From Lates calcarifer (lineage: Eukaryota > Chordata > Actinopteri > Centropomidae): DNA of 64,000 bases. Positions 36,339 through 49,950 of the stretch are shown here, piece after piece. The position numbers were made by a program, and so were the translations under genes. The notes under the pieces were generated by a model. That model saw only the letters and a program-made list of their open reading frames with translations. It was not told the origin of the DNA and made no database searches. The stretch's first letter is position 1. Every line of letters starts with the position of its first letter. Location of the stretch: assembly GCF_001640805.2 (NCBI RefSeq), contig NC_066850.1, forward strand, positions 8,097,927-8,161,926, in the 5' to 3' direction.

Positions 36339-37728
36339 AATCTTTTTCCCTCTTGCACCCTTTATTTGATTCACTCAATCATCTTAAGATCAGATTGTGA
36401 GGCCATGCATACATTTGTGCATACCTGCAGTAGATGTGTACCTGTGTGCACACTTGTTTCCACAGTTAGTCTGGTCTATGTGCGTGGGAGTTGCATACGT
36501 AATTTTAATGTGAAGTGCTCCCCTGATAGAGTTTGAATCCATGTGTTCATTTAAGTAGTTTGGCAGATGGTTGAATTTATTTGTGTGCCCCCTGTATCCT
36601 GTACTGGATGCAGTCTGATATTTAAGCTTATCCCAACAGGACATTTGCAGGATTAGTAGTAGTGGGGGCTCGTGCTTACTGCCATCCTCTCCCAGAAAAG
36701 CCTGTCTTTTTGTCTGTGTCACCCATTACATGTCTTATGTTTGCCTGTGGAAATAATTACATATTTAATTTCTGGGTCTTTTATTATCTGCCTAGAATAA
36801 GAAACATTCGACTTTCCCTGACTGTTTTTCACTCAGACATGACATAGAAGACAGTGCGAACACATATATTGCTCCAGCCAAACATACAACACCATTAATC
36901 AAGCAGCACTCTTCCTGGAAGGAGATGGCACAACTCTACAGTGCTACTTGAGCATTTTGACATTAGTATTTATGCAGTCGTTTCTTTGTCTGACTATGAT
37001 GCCTTGACAGAGACTTTTCATGCTTCTTTCCAAAAAGGCATTTTATTTCATAACCTCTCATTTCACTCAAACTCCCATAGGTGTAAATACTGTGGCTGAA
37101 AATATAAAATCTGAGCCCCTTCTGTGATTGTTTTGTTCCACTGCCGACCACATTCAATAAGCTCTTACAGGAATCTGACCACGCAAAAAGAATAGGAAGA
37201 CGAGAGAGCAGAGGGAACAGGATATTAAACCACACCCTACATGTGAGCCAGCCAGACGGACAGACAGAGCTCTGGTACTATTCAGCCGTCGTTCCAATTC
37301 TCATATTCATGAATCTTGGAGGCTCTCTTCCCAGGATGCATCAGGAGCTGGAAAATATCAGGAAATTTGTCCATTTGGTTAAAATCTCCACGATTTTGCT
37401 GACACATTCTGGCAGCTTGTGAACACAAATGGTGTGATTTAAAGCAATTTTGAGCTGAATGTTAAAAGTTTCATGAGCTGGAGCAAGAATTTTATAGAAA
37501 ACTATAAATGAGAAGTGGGTATGTTTCAGTGATGGTTGCAGCTGACAGCATATAATTTGTGGCTGTTCTTCTTCACATACAGAAATTGAATGCAGCTGCA
37601 AGAAACACATACAGATGTAGTTTTGCTGTGTATATGGATGCTTGTCAATTTGTCTCTCTTTCACACACACATCTGTTTGTCTTACTGTACTGTACCATGA
37701 AAACCTCCCATTGACTGCATTCATCCCC

Positions 37729-37835
37729 TAAGCCCAACCCAAACCCTAAACCCACCTATCTCAGCTAACTTAACATTAAACCTCAAACCAAAGCCAGCCT
37801 AATCTTAACTCTAACCTTAAACCCAAACTCTGAAG
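37729..37835. repeat. Degenerate telomere-like AACCCTAA tract
   Basis: A run of variants such as CCCTAAGCCCAACCC, AAACCCTAAACCC, AACATTAAACCTC and AACTCTAACCTTAAACCC. It is imperfect and interrupted, so it is better read as an old internal minisatellite-like tract than as a telomere. Confidence 0.6.
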
Positions 37836-39261
37836 TCAGGCTTGACCACTATGACCTCATTCTCCTCTGTAACTTGATCTTGATCTCACATGGATATAAA
37901 AGTCCTTGTGAAGGGTTAAAATGGCAGCTTCGGGACCAGAGCAGAGTGCTATTGCATGTGTGAGAGGGAGGTGGCGCTTGAGTTAGCTGAGAGACAGGGG
38001 TGAGACTGACAAGGGAGGAAGGAAAAGAGGGAGGGGAGAATGAGAGGGAGGAGGGGATAGAGAGAGAAACCATGGGAGCCAGAGGGACCTCTAGACACAC
38101 ACACACATGCATACAGCCCATCATCTGCTCCTGGTCTGGACCTGCACTGACATACACATTCAGGAGCATAAAATTTACAGATTTTGCACCAGGTCACGCA
38201 CACGTGCAGAGGGGGGCAAGCTGTGCATTGTCAGATTGTACAGTATTTCATATACAAATCCTCTTTCACACTTTTAATGAGGACTTATGGTGCAGTCTGT
38301 CCCCTGCCAACACCCACATTCATGTACACTCTGTACACATATGCAGTCTTTATTCAGGGCTCCACAAGGGGGCCTATGAGTGATCCCCTTTTGCACAAGG
38401 ATGGCAAAACTTACTCTAAAGCAGAGCACAGGAGTCTCTTTAGCCCCTGATTACAATCTAAGATACACATGAATCGGCCATATAAAGATAAAAAATCAAC
38501 TTAAGATGCCCCCAATTTCTGTATGTGAAGAAGAACAGTTGGAAAACTTACATGTACATTCAACCTGCTCACTATTTAAAAAGCATCCCTGTTTGTCATT
38601 ATTTCTGTTGTCTGGGTTACATTCATTTCAATATAAGAGGGAGCCAAAACTACCTGCCAGTCAGAATAGACAGGCTTCAAACATCATTTTGAGGAACAAA
38701 GAACCTTGTACACTCAATCAGAATAACAAAATGTTAGATTTGCAAGGCTGTCAGAAATAATGAAATAATGGTGATATTCACTTTAAATTTGTTTATATTT
38801 AAGGACTAAATGCACAACATTCAGACCTGCCAAGTCAGGAATACTAGTTGGACTTTCCATCTCAGACCTGGCTAGATGACAGATCTGATGGTTATTTACC
38901 ATTAAGTCCATATCTGTTTAGTTTTCAACAGATTTTTCTGCTGCTGGCCATTTGTTTGAGACTGTTTGCACAGGGACTCCTGCAAACAGCAATTACTGTA
39001 TGCATGGAGCCAACCTGAGGTCTATGTTCACAGCTCAAGGTGACGACAACTTGGATCCTTGCCTCTATTCTATCTGCACCAGTATATTACATGTATAAAA
39101 TTGCAGTTGCCTGTAAGAACCACCGCTGTCAAACTGTTCTGCTTTTTAGAAATCCTGGACTCACCAGCCAATATCTGGAACACTCTATTTCAAGTCTGCA
39201 TTAATTTGGTCTAAATACTGGTTTAGACCATAAGAAACATTGCCTCTATATTTGTATATTT

Positions 39262-39444
39262 TGCCAAACTGTTTCAAGAGTTATTTATCAGACAGTGTCT
39301 AGTGATGTTGACAGACCAATCAAAATTGTTGCTGGTTAGGCATGCCACAAGAATGCATTTTGGTCCCTGTGCTGTTCACTGTTTACAGCATATTAATCTC
39401 CTCCATGCATGATTTGCCAAATACATTTTTATGCAGATGATACA
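39262..39444 (+). mobile_element. Decayed LINE reverse transcriptase fragment
   Basis: Across broken frames the ordered hallmarks of a non-LTR retrotransposon reverse transcriptase are visible. FKSYLSDSV (39273-39299) corresponds to the W-F-x-S-Y-L-x-x-R region. GMPQECILVPVLFTVY (39339-39386) corresponds to G-V-P-Q-G-S-x-L-G-P-L-L-F-x-x-Y. FYADDT (39427-39444) is the catalytic YADD motif. The spacing between the last two, about 30 residues, is right for the family. Stop codons and at least one frame change fall between the motifs, so it is dead. The motif wording resembles the L2/Rex1/CR1 side of the LINE tree. Flanking 5' and 3' parts are not recognisable. Confidence 0.75.
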
Positions 39445-41346
39445 CTGCACTAGAAGAGACCCTTGTTAACATTTCAATAGTGCCTAGAATTTTGTTCTCA
39501 GTGTTCACAGATCTTAATACTACAGAATTTAAAGCAGTGAAATATTTCACTTTGAAATTCATCTGTTGGAATTCATGTGATCTAAATTACCCTCTTTGAA
39601 ATGTGCTTGTGCTTGCTTCCATATAACCAGTGGTTGTTTATCCACAAATGAGACCTGCTGCTTCTTTTTCATTTAAAGCCATACCATAGCTGATTTAGGC
39701 TAGACTTTTTCTGTTGCAATAATATGGAAAATTAAAACACCTATCCCTCTATAATGTAAAGAATCTAAATTACCTGTCAGTAAGTGCGGCCCATAAGAGC
39801 TGCAAGTGTTTTAACAGCAAAAATCTATTTAGTTGACATTGATCAAGCTTTGACCCATCTCTGTGAAAACCCTGAAATGTGTCTAGATTTTATCTTCTGT
39901 TTTAATTTGATAATCTGATCTGCAAGTCAAAGGTTAATCTTCCCCATAGACTTCCTGAAAATTCCTGGCTTTACACTGGCAGACCAGTGAAACTGAAAAC
40001 CCCTCAGGCCTTCAGGTGTCACCCCCACCTCCCAAACATGAATGTAAACAAGTCAAAACCACAGATGGACTTTAATAGCATTCCACTTGGTGCTCGTAAC
40101 ACATTTTGTAGGGTTCATTAATGGACTAACTTTTTAATAACTCCTACTGAGGAGGAGTATTTAGTTTTTAATCGTTTTAATATAATATAATCATCTACCT
40201 GTCAGATCTGATTGAGACAGTTATATTTTCACCATACAAGGCACCAGCAAAATGATCTTTTGTGGTTCAACCATCTGTCTGCCCTAGGCACAGGACACTC
40301 AAACTATAAACCAGGTCACCACAGGAAGAACTTCCCCTGTTTTTTTCTGCTTCCTGTGTTGGTTGTTACCAAAGTACCACCCTTAATCAAAGTCTAGACA
40401 GGTTAGTATGAGGCAAACCAGGTCATTAATAACAAAATGTTGTTCGAGGAGCTTAAAAATAGTGGAATTAAGAGACAGACAGACAAAGTAACACAATGAG
40501 CAATTCAAATAAATAATTAAGGACTTTTAATTTTCCATGTCTCCTGAGGATGACAACTGGAACACAGGGTTTTCCATGCTAAGCAGCAGACATTACCTAA
40601 GCAATCATTCCCCCACTCCCATTTTTACTGATGTCTGTTTTGAATGTCAATGAGCAGAAACCGAGGCAGACAAAACCAGTTGAGTCATTAAAGGGGATGT
40701 GAGGAAAGAACTACTAAGAGAGCTCTCCAAGGCTGCTTGCTAACATTTTTCTGGACAGGAGCTGCTGCAGCATGACCCAAGTACATTACAAGTGCTTCAT
40801 ACGGTCGTCAACTAATCACCTGACACCACAGATCATTTCCTGTCATCCACGCTTCCTGTTTTGCTTCTAATTCAACAGCCATAAAGTGAATTGGTAGCAC
40901 TGGCAACATGATGGCAAATTAGAGGTGATTTCTTTCTCTGATCACAGCAGGTATTACACAGCTTTAATGTGAGCAGTAGGGGATATGACGCACACTAAAG
41001 GAAGGTTGGGGAGCAAGGGCATGGGGGACAGGATGCTTTTGCTGAAAGGGAGGCAAGTCTAAACACAAGAGGATACCATACAAAGCAGAAGAGAATGCGT
41101 ATGAACACACTCTCTGCTTCACCTAGGAGTTTATCCAAGAGATTGTCAAAGCTTATTTTATTTACATGAACAACTTTAGTGAGATTGACAAATTTTCCAT
41201 TGTAACAAAACCAAACTGATGAATCTGAACATTAGAATTTTTGTGGTTATATTAAAGTTTATCACGCATGACATTAAAGTTGAAACTGACTGGAGGGAAT
41301 AATGCAAACATATGTATAAATACATCCATTACATTGCTTACACTAC

Positions 41347-41392
41347 CAAGACTAAGAGTCTACGACCATGCTAGGAGCTCTGTGATGCTGCA
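41347..41392 (+). repeat. Fish interspersed repeat family A, short copy 5
   Basis: CAAGACTAAGAGTCTACGACC and CATGCTAGGAGCTCTGTGATGC match the start of the copy at 6866 and the terminal part of this fish repeat as I know it. Only about 45 bp remain. Confidence 0.6.
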
Positions 41393-43079
41393 CATCAGGT
41401 CTATTAAGTTGAATTTTCGTTACAAAACAACATAATGAATGATGACTTCTTCCAGTTTCCTGTTTTTGACTCCTAACTCTATGTTTTATGTTTGACATTG
41501 TAACCCTAGTTGCACACATTCACCCAGTGTCATGACGCCTTTGATCCCTTCTCAAGGATTCACAGCTCTTGCTGCATCAGCAGAGACTGAAGCAACACTT
41601 GGCAACAACATAATACTCTTAACTCTTCATCAAGGGGAAAAGTTTCCAGAAAGTTGGGAGACCGAAAACAGATGTGTCAAATCTGTGACATCTAACTCTC
41701 ATAGGCACAACAGCCAGACCAGTGAGTTATGTCCCACAATGAAACATCCATGTCATCCATCCTAACAAGTCATCCTTTTCCCTAAAAAGCTAATATTCAG
41801 TGTGTTTAAATCATAAATCAATATTTTATCTTTACTGGTGATATCTGTCCTAATGTCAGCATCTTCTAAAATATGGTGCATAACTCAAGAAACCAATCTA
41901 ACCATTAAAAACAACTGGACTCATTGTATGTCACTGTCACTTCATAATGACATAATATAATATTGGACTGAAAATGGTATCAAATAAGCCATTAACATAG
42001 CCTTTTTTGCTCATAGTGGTTTGGTTGTATCCCACAGTACTGAGATACACACTTCTTATAGTGAAGTGAGACAAATAATGTCAATTCCAAGGAGACAGAA
42101 TCTACAGAGCGTAACTGCTCACCATAAAAATGTACAATTGTTAGTGTGCATTTCAAAAAGGATTTATGGACAGGCCAGCTGTTTGTGCCATGTATTGTCA
42201 AACTGTGACCTGTTGCCAGACACTACAACAGTTCACAGATACTGTAGAAAGCAGATATTTCATCCACTTTTGTGTGAAAATGCTGTAGCCAAGTTTAACA
42301 TCTGCCCATTTCTCTCCTCCAGGATTACCAAATACACTCAAAAAATAAAGTCAGTATGGGAAAACACCTTGCTGGGTGACCTGGAAATCGTACATCTCAA
42401 ACTAGTAGTTTTCTTGACTATGACTCATGTCCAGACATTTTCAGGTTGTAGTGTTTTTCCTCTAGTCACATCTGTGTGAACAGAAACTGGTCATCTCTTC
42501 CAGAGTCATTCGTCATTATACAACTGTTTTTATCCTCTCAAATTTATTTGATATGTAAATCAGCATATGTTGTACGATAGGGTGCCCACCACCATGTTCA
42601 TGGGGTCTTAAATATTAGTCAGGCTAAGAGTATGTGTGTGTTTGTTACAGTCACTGCCCTCACTCTTACAGCATCTGCATCTGTTTTTGGTCTAACCACC
42701 TATTGTACCTTTCCCAATTTCCTTAAACTTTAATCAAAACCTGATGATCTCTGACTCAGCTCCACTGACATCCATTACCTCAGTCTCTCTATGGTCAAGG
42801 CCTTTCATAATGCTGGCATCTCCAAGAGAATGACTTCAAAATGGTAGCATGTACAACAAGGGAAAACATTTGATCTGTTACAGTAATCCATGCAAAGAAT
42901 ATTCTTTAATTGCAAACAAGTTTTTCACAACCCAGAGGAGAGTTGGGGGAACACCTGCATCTTCCAGTTTAAGTTATTTCTATCCTTGTTACTGAGACAT
43001 TTTAAGGTGGAAACATTGCAACCACACCACCTCTGTTTTTGTGTGGTCATCTTTCCAATCAGTTGTAGACTTTAGACAG

Positions 43080-43301
43080 GAGAGACACTGCAAAGCCACG
43101 CAAACTTGGATGTGAAAATGCGAAGTATGTGGAAAGAATGGGGGCAGACTCTAGAGTAAACTTAGACTGATCCAAGAGCAACTGAATGATACTCAGGCCT
43201 GCTGGTCTTTTAAGAACAAAAATATCCAGATTAAACCAGTCAGGCAGAGGTTCTGGATCAGAAACCCTCGGCCCAATAAGTAAAGTCTTAGACTTAGTCA
43301 C
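43080..43301 (-). mobile_element. Decayed LINE fragment (post-YADD part of reverse transcriptase)
   Basis: The minus strand encodes KSKTLLIGPRVSDPEPL followed by WFNLDIFVLKRPAGLS, LLLDQSKFTLESA and FAFSHPSLRG. In L2/Rex-type LINEs the segment after the catalytic site has K-T-E-x-L-x-I-G-P, then L-x-L-D-G, then N-L-G-x-x-x-D-x-x-L-S-F-E, then A-F-F-H-L-R. The order and spacing fit a decayed copy. It is on the opposite strand to, and 3.6 kb from, the fragment at 39262, so it is a separate insertion. Confidence 0.5.
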
Positions 43302-45285
43302 CGGTTTTCAGCCCTTTGATACCCTGCCCTATGCTGGCTGCTGCAGCACCAGTGAGTTGGTCAGAGACAACCAATCCAAGAATATTTAATTTCACCTTAC
43401 ACCAGAAGACACATGGACTTTTTAAAGTTTTGGAGTGTTCAAAGCGTTTTGGAAAGCGCCATGAGAATGCTGGAGAAAAGTCTGACCACATCTCATCCGT
43501 TCCATGCAAAGCTGGTCTGCCATTTACCGCAGATAAATTATCAAGAGTCTGGAAGAGAACAGATGTGGCCAACACCTAATTGGCTCCACCAACACTCTCT
43601 CCGTCTGCTTATCCTTTTCCCCTCTTGTTCTGCCTCGTCCTGCTACTCCCTTCCTCTAAAAGCAGCTTTAATTCCTCCTCTGCACCAAACAATCGGTGCA
43701 GCATCCATCACTGTTTCAAGGTTAACATGTGTCTTGCACATTACAAGCACTCGAAAGCAGTTTCACATCGTCTGGTGAGCATTCCCTTGTGTAGCTGTAC
43801 GAACTGGTCCTACCACCTGAATTGCAATCGCATGGAATATCAAAGGTTCCTCCCAATCTCATTTCTACCTCTTGTGAGTTGTAGAATTCATGACTGGATT
43901 CATGTGTAACAGTAAGTGAGAAAGGATATGGCTTCGTGCTTATGCTATGATGTAACTGAGGAACTGGGAGTGAAAAGTAAGCATGCCATATTGAATAAAA
44001 ACAGGGGAAATGAAGAATCCTTGCTCTTTAACCAAAATACACAAACATAATTTCATTCTGTCAGTTGTGCTGTAAACTATAGAATATTTATTTTATCCAC
44101 AGAAGTAGAAAATAACAAAAGTGTCTCCTGCGTGTTTTCCTTCACTTTTCTTCCCCCCAGTCACATACTGTTCTGCAACAAACCTGCAGGTTCTTACCAC
44201 ATACTCTGAAGAAATAAACTTAAAAGCTAAAAAGGGAGGTTGGACTGCTACTTCTCTGGCACACAAAATGATAAATGTGGACGGAACAGAAGAATGTCTC
44301 TCAGGATGCAAACAGTGCCATCTGTGTGTCTTAGTGTCAGTCTTGCTGGAAACAGGCCTCCAACGTATACAAAGGAAGTGTTTTGTCTGGTGGAGAGTTA
44401 CCCGGCACTCTCTGTTCAATCAGGATCAACGCTGGCTTTTAAGACTCGTCTGGCCTAAATTCATGGTGAAGAAAGATGGTTGACCTTCTATTCACCAAAA
44501 GCCCTGACACATGTTGCTCCTGCCAATGCAGGGTGTGGACGTTGTGATGGCTTGTGAAGGGGACTATGTAGGCCAGATACCGCACTAAAGTTTTGTTTTG
44601 CTATGGACATGTCTGAGCAAGAGGAAAGAGAAGGTTCAAGTAAAGTTTCAAAAGTTGTTTAAGACAGTTTCAGACACTGCAGATCATGAGCAACAGTTAC
44701 AAGCACTCAAAATTGCAGTTTTCTGATGACATCAGCTGATTTGTTCCTTTCACTCCCTGTAATTGCCCCTTGCTCCAAGAGCAGGAGTCAATTATTAAAG
44801 TCTATCAATAGATTAAGACAGTTTTCCATGTTGTTATATAATGCTTCAAGATGTTTGGTAAGAATTTTCCAGTGGATCTGCTGAAATTTTTGCCAAATGT
44901 AGCAACGTCTTTGCCAAGTCAGTGATAAAATCAATAGTGCTTGCAGTAACCAGGCACGAACACTCAGTTGTGGTGCACACACAGAAACCCAAATTCAAGG
45001 ATCCCACTGAAACTGGAAGGTTAAGGCCAAATAAACTGAAGGCATCCATAAAAGACTGGACAACCTGGAAATTTTGGCTGCTGTGGATCTGATTTGTGTC
45101 TGATTCAGATACTTCTAGGAAAGAGGAGGAGCGACAAGAGAGCGGAAAAACAACAATACAAGACGCCATTAAAAAGTAAACACAAACTGAAAGCAATTGT
45201 GGTTTACTAATTTCTATAATGACTCTCATTTAAAATAAAGAGAAACAGACCAGCTGAAGAGGAATTTTAGAAGAATAGATTGATG

Positions 45286-45395
45286 CTCTGAACACTAAGG
45301 CTAAAGCTAGCAGATGTTTAGCTTAGCTTAGCACAAAGACTGGTAGGAAAAACAGTTAGCATGGTTGTGCACAAAATCCACCTACTAGTATCTCC
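45286..45395 (-). repeat. Fish interspersed repeat family B, second copy
   Basis: GCTTAGCTTAGCACAAAGACTGG and GCATGGTTGTGCACAAAATCC match the copy in intron 2 of the LRR gene. A trailing piece, TTTCCCAAAATGTCAATTATTCAG at about 45658-45682, resembles the end of the same family as I remember it. If so, the copy extends to about 45680 with extra sequence (including T12 at 45430) inside. Confidence 0.6.
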
Positions 45396-48300
45396 ATTTG
45401 TTTAGTCTGGACAAAACCACAGTGTAAATTTTTTTTTTTTTAAAACTCTTTTCTGCTCAGAGGATTATGTACTGAACTAATTCATTCCCAGGTTTCCCAA
45501 GTGTAATATGTTAGTGAGCATTAGAGGTGCTGTTAGATGGATTTTGTTGGTAAGGTTTCCCTTGTGCATGCTAAACTAGAGATAACCAAGATAACCAAGC
45601 TAAACTGCTGGCTGAGGCTTCATAATGTAACACTCAGTGTAATAACGCAACAATCACATTTCCCAAAATGTCAATTATTCAGTTTAACTGCAGCTTTTTG
45701 TTTGTCAAAAACAAGCTTAAAAAAAAATCTAAAACTTGATCAATACAATATGTTTAATGTCCTAAACACTCAGTGACCGCCATGGAAATTATGAGAATGA
45801 GGAATCTAGGTTGTTGACTTGAGGGGGATAACGTGTTATTGTCTATTTATATTATAATTCTTTGTTTACAGCCATTAGGTTACTTGCGCAAACAATGTTT
45901 TTTCTCCACTGGCCTCCTGCTGACTTTGGTGAAATCCCCTTGCTCTCGTCTTGTTGACAGCATTGTTGTCCTCTTTCCAGCTATGTGCTGTTGGTGAGTA
46001 TTGTATTTTATGTAATGCTGTATTTGTGCTATGCTGAAAAATACTGAAGATATTTTTAAGAAACAACTGGCCTGCCCTTCATCTGAACATCTGCACTGGC
46101 CAGACAGGGCTTATCTTCGCTGGAATGGTGCATTAAATGTTGCTTAATACTACCAACCATGAGTGTGTGTGTGCACGCATATATGTTGTCAACATCTGTT
46201 TATCTGTTTGGCAGTTGTGTTTCCTCCAAAGTCATAGAGCTGGCTCGCAAGAGTTCAAATGGATACTAGCTCACTACATTTACTGTAATTTCATATTCTG
46301 TGTTATTAGCAGACAGGATGTTTCAAAAAAGCAAATCTCAGTGACTTCATTCACTCACTCTTGCCACTTAATAGTCTTTAACATACTCTCTCTCTCTTTC
46401 CCCAGTATCAGCACCACATTTGCACTCTTTATGTCCATAAACACTCTGTCTCTGACTTACTCAGATGTACACAGTGGCACTCGGACACAAACCAGTCCTT
46501 GTTAGAGATGATTGTCTCTGCCACGGTGAGCTGACGATGCCATGGCAGGGTTTGGCTCGTAATGTCTTTCCCAGTCAGACACTTCGGGCAGGCCAAATGG
46601 CACCCAAGAGCTTTGGATCGCCTGTTGAAAAAATCACCCGTTTTACAGACAGCCTGAATATTTCCACTAAAGTGCTCCTATATTTTCACTATATTCCAAG
46701 TTAACAGCACCTAAATCTGCCTTAGTGAAAATAAATACTGAATTAACACAAAACATGTCAAAGGTACATGTGAGAAAATGTTGCACTAAAACACACAGAG
46801 AGAAAACCTAATGTATGGGGTGATATCTTTTGAGGATTTTGGCAGTTTCAGTTCATAGAGGCCATAACAAGTTAGAATCTTCCTTCTTTTGTGCGTGTCC
46901 CACACATTTTTCAAAACACTCCTGAGAAATAGAATCATAAATCAGTAAAGTCTCATCTCAAGGCTTTCTCTCTTTTGATACCTAACCCTGATCCAAGCCA
47001 AGCCTTGCATAATAAATGCCATTCAAGCATTTACGGCATCAATGGTCTTTTGAATTATATTACACACATTGTATGATAAGACAGACTGACCCAGTCCTGA
47101 ATACCAACAGAATGATTTTAATATTGTAGGTGGTTCAGAGCGACTGGACACTCCTTTTTAATTTTGACTTTGGTGAACATCAAAAACGTGTTGTTACTGG
47201 ATAAAAACAAGATTTTTAGAGAACTCTTATTTGCTTTTGGTGTTCAGTGTTACAGAGACAGTTTAAAAAGTTCAAAGTTAAAAAAAAAAAAAGTAAAAAA
47301 TCGTAATCTGACAGTAAACCTTGTTGTAAAATGGTAGGTTTTTTTGGTGTGTGCTTCAATAGCAGTGATCTCCTCTTTCTTCTGATGTGTATATCACAGC
47401 TGTTCATGAATGAATTCATTTTGGCAGGATGCTTCAAGTCATATATCAAACTACACTGTGTCCGCTGACAGCTAACCTTCTCCTAGCCACACTGTAACAG
47501 CTCAGTGTGCTGATTTGGTGACTTGTTTAAAGGCTTTTACACTCCTACTTACCATATGTTTCCATGTTTACTGGATGCCTTTGATTCTTCTCTATGTGCA
47601 CCTTTTGGATGAGTTTGTTTTACCCATTGGGCTATTTTGTGCGTCATTTTTGTACCTCATGATGATAGGCTGAATCGCCTCAGTAAATCCAAATGCATTG
47701 CCATCTCTCTTTGGCATGTGACATTAAGGTTTATGACAGAATTTGTCCTGTTTATGTGGATTCCTCATCCTCACAAAATGCTGACTAGGTGCTGCCTTTG
47801 TTTACTGTACATGTTCTGTCATTATGCAATAATGCAAACTTCCAGTGACATTCTATCAGTTGAGTCTGGACCATTAGAGATCACATCTGCTTTGCTGACA
47901 CCATGAAATGTAGCTGTAAATGCACACGGGCTTTAATCTTTTCTTTATTAAAAGCCTTCATTTTAGGAAAGCTTTAATGTCACTGATAACGAAATGTGAA
48001 ACCAGCTTCTCATTTGTGATATTTCATGTAGAGAATGAGCTGTTATCACGTTTGATCATACAGAGCTGTCATGAAACAACCTTGATGTCAGATGCTTTGA
48101 TGGTTTGTGAACTCAGTCATCACTGAAAGCATAACTACACAACATGCAGCTGATGTTAGTGATACTAGAGGAATACAAACTAGTGTTTATATATCATACA
48201 ATGCTGTATCCTCAGAAAGGTTCACCCTCCATCACTGACCTAAACCATAAATATTACTTGACACATGTGACATTTGCATGAGTTTTTGGAGTTAACTTTG

Positions 48301-49905
48301 GTTCTTCGAACACAACTCTGTGATGAATATCCACCACAGAGACTAGTATAGTCAGTACAGTGTTGTTTGGCCTCATGAATATGCAATATTAAATTTTCCA
48401 AAGACATACAGGCTTAGATGCCTATACCTTTTCCAGTCTTGTGTGATATTAATGATGGTGCATCCAATAAACCAATAAAGCTCTATATAGAATCACTAGA
48501 GTGTAGTATTTGGCAGCTTCAGAGCTTTGGGTTCATCACCATCTGTAAATGTAAATGTGCCACTGTGTTAACACTATACTTTGTTTTGTTTCCATGACAC
48601 ATAAGTTTAAGACTGAGGGAAAATGTAAATATGTAGATCTCAAAGCTCTTTTCATTGAAAAGTTTGGCAGCTAACATATCATCCTTGCTGTTTTAAACCC
48701 AAATGGCTCTGGGAGGGTCGGCCTCGTTTTGTTGGCAGACAAGAGAACTGCTTGGCTGCTCACCTCAGTTCAGTAAATCAGAAACAGACTGAAATGGAAA
48801 AGAAAGAAAAATGCCCACCAGGCCCATGCAAGAGATTAATGAAGTCGCTTGAAAAGTCAGATGAACACTTGTACTTACAGTAAGTTATGGTGTGGGACTT
48901 CAGTGAGTGATGATCAACTCTGGACTGCAGATCTGTGGACATGAGTAATGAGAAAATTATGCTCCTCCACCATGACAGGATTATTTGACAGCAGCACAGA
49001 TCACACACCAAATGTTTATGTGCTCATCACATGAAAAGAGTGGCTGGCAGTTAAGCTTACAGGGAAATAAAGCAGCTTTGGTCAAGGGTTTGGTCAAGGT
49101 TACAATTAGAGTTAGGTAACTAAAACCACACTGGTTGAAATTAAAGTTAACAGCATGATTAAATAAGAATAACAATTGCTCAGTTTGACTGCCATACCAG
49201 CACTCTCACAATATCTTAGTGTCACTTCACAGCCTTTTTTAAAACGTGTGTCCTAGATAAAATCCTCTTGCGGTGTAAAAGTGTTATAAAATCAATTGCT
49301 TCATTGTGCAACAGCTGCCTCAAAGTCTTGGAACAAAATGTGTGGGGTTTTTTGTAGTTAATTTGTGGTATTCCTCAGCCTAACACCTGCCAATGGATGT
49401 GTGTATTTTCCCCTAATACATTCTGCTGAATCCCAGCCACCCTGAAATTCAATTTATTTTAGCAGTGGTGGCCTTTTAATGAAGTTGCAACAGTGTGTTT
49501 AAACTCCTGATGAATGTGTTTACAGTAATAAGGTTTCAAATTCAACTCCCTCTTTAATGACATTTGACTGTTTAAAAATATCCTGCATATGTATAACATA
49601 GGCAGGTGGCCTCTGACACAAACTCTTAACTGCTATGTGAACTCATGTTCATCAGAGCTCTTCAGGCAGTTCTGACTCTGATTTTCAGAAACTGTCAACA
49701 GACAAAACTGCTCCTTGAAAACTGACTTCCAAAGATCTAGAAAATAAAAACTGACATAGAAAACTGTTGCACTTAAAGTGGAAAATAGCCTTAACCTCCG
49801 TGCACATACTGAACTGCTGAAGACACAGACTGGGTAATTCCAGGTCCACACTGTTACAGGAAGGTTGCCTGTAAAAAATTTATGTGATTACAAAATACCT
49901 TTGTT

Positions 49906-49950
49906 TATCTCGACCCGACCCAGAAGCCATGACAAAAGGAGGGAAGACCA
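49906..49950 (-). repeat. Truncated 3' LTR copy
   Basis: TATCTCGACCCGACCCAGAAG and CCATGACAAAAGGAGGGAAG repeat the LTR end at 50962-51006 (TGTCACGACCCAGCTCAGAAG, same second part) with few differences. Similarity stops at GACCA (49950). Only the outer 45 bp of this LTR remain. Confidence 0.75.

Larger units (their letters stand above)
36360..49900. other. Gene-poor stretch with decayed retroelements
   Basis: No supported gene in this 13.5 kb. Contents are a degenerate AACCCTAA-like tract (37729), two LINE reverse-transcriptase remnants (39262 + and 43080 -), a short family A copy (41347) and a family B copy (45286). Frames such as 42021-42479 (152 codons) carry no domain I recognise and lack splice or start context. 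Whether it is intergenic or a large intron cannot be decided here. Confidence 0.5.

Noticed and set aside
37729..37835. Interstitial telomere or fusion point
   Set aside because: The units are too irregular for TTAGGG arrays; it fits a degenerate minisatellite better.
42021..42479. 152-codon + frame
   Set aside because: No recognisable domain, unbiased composition and no splice or promoter context; probably chance.
44405..44470. Possible LINE 3' end (SVQSGSTLAFKTRLA)
   Set aside because: It resembles the F-K-x-x-L-K-T-H-L-F tail only loosely and no neighbouring motif supports it.
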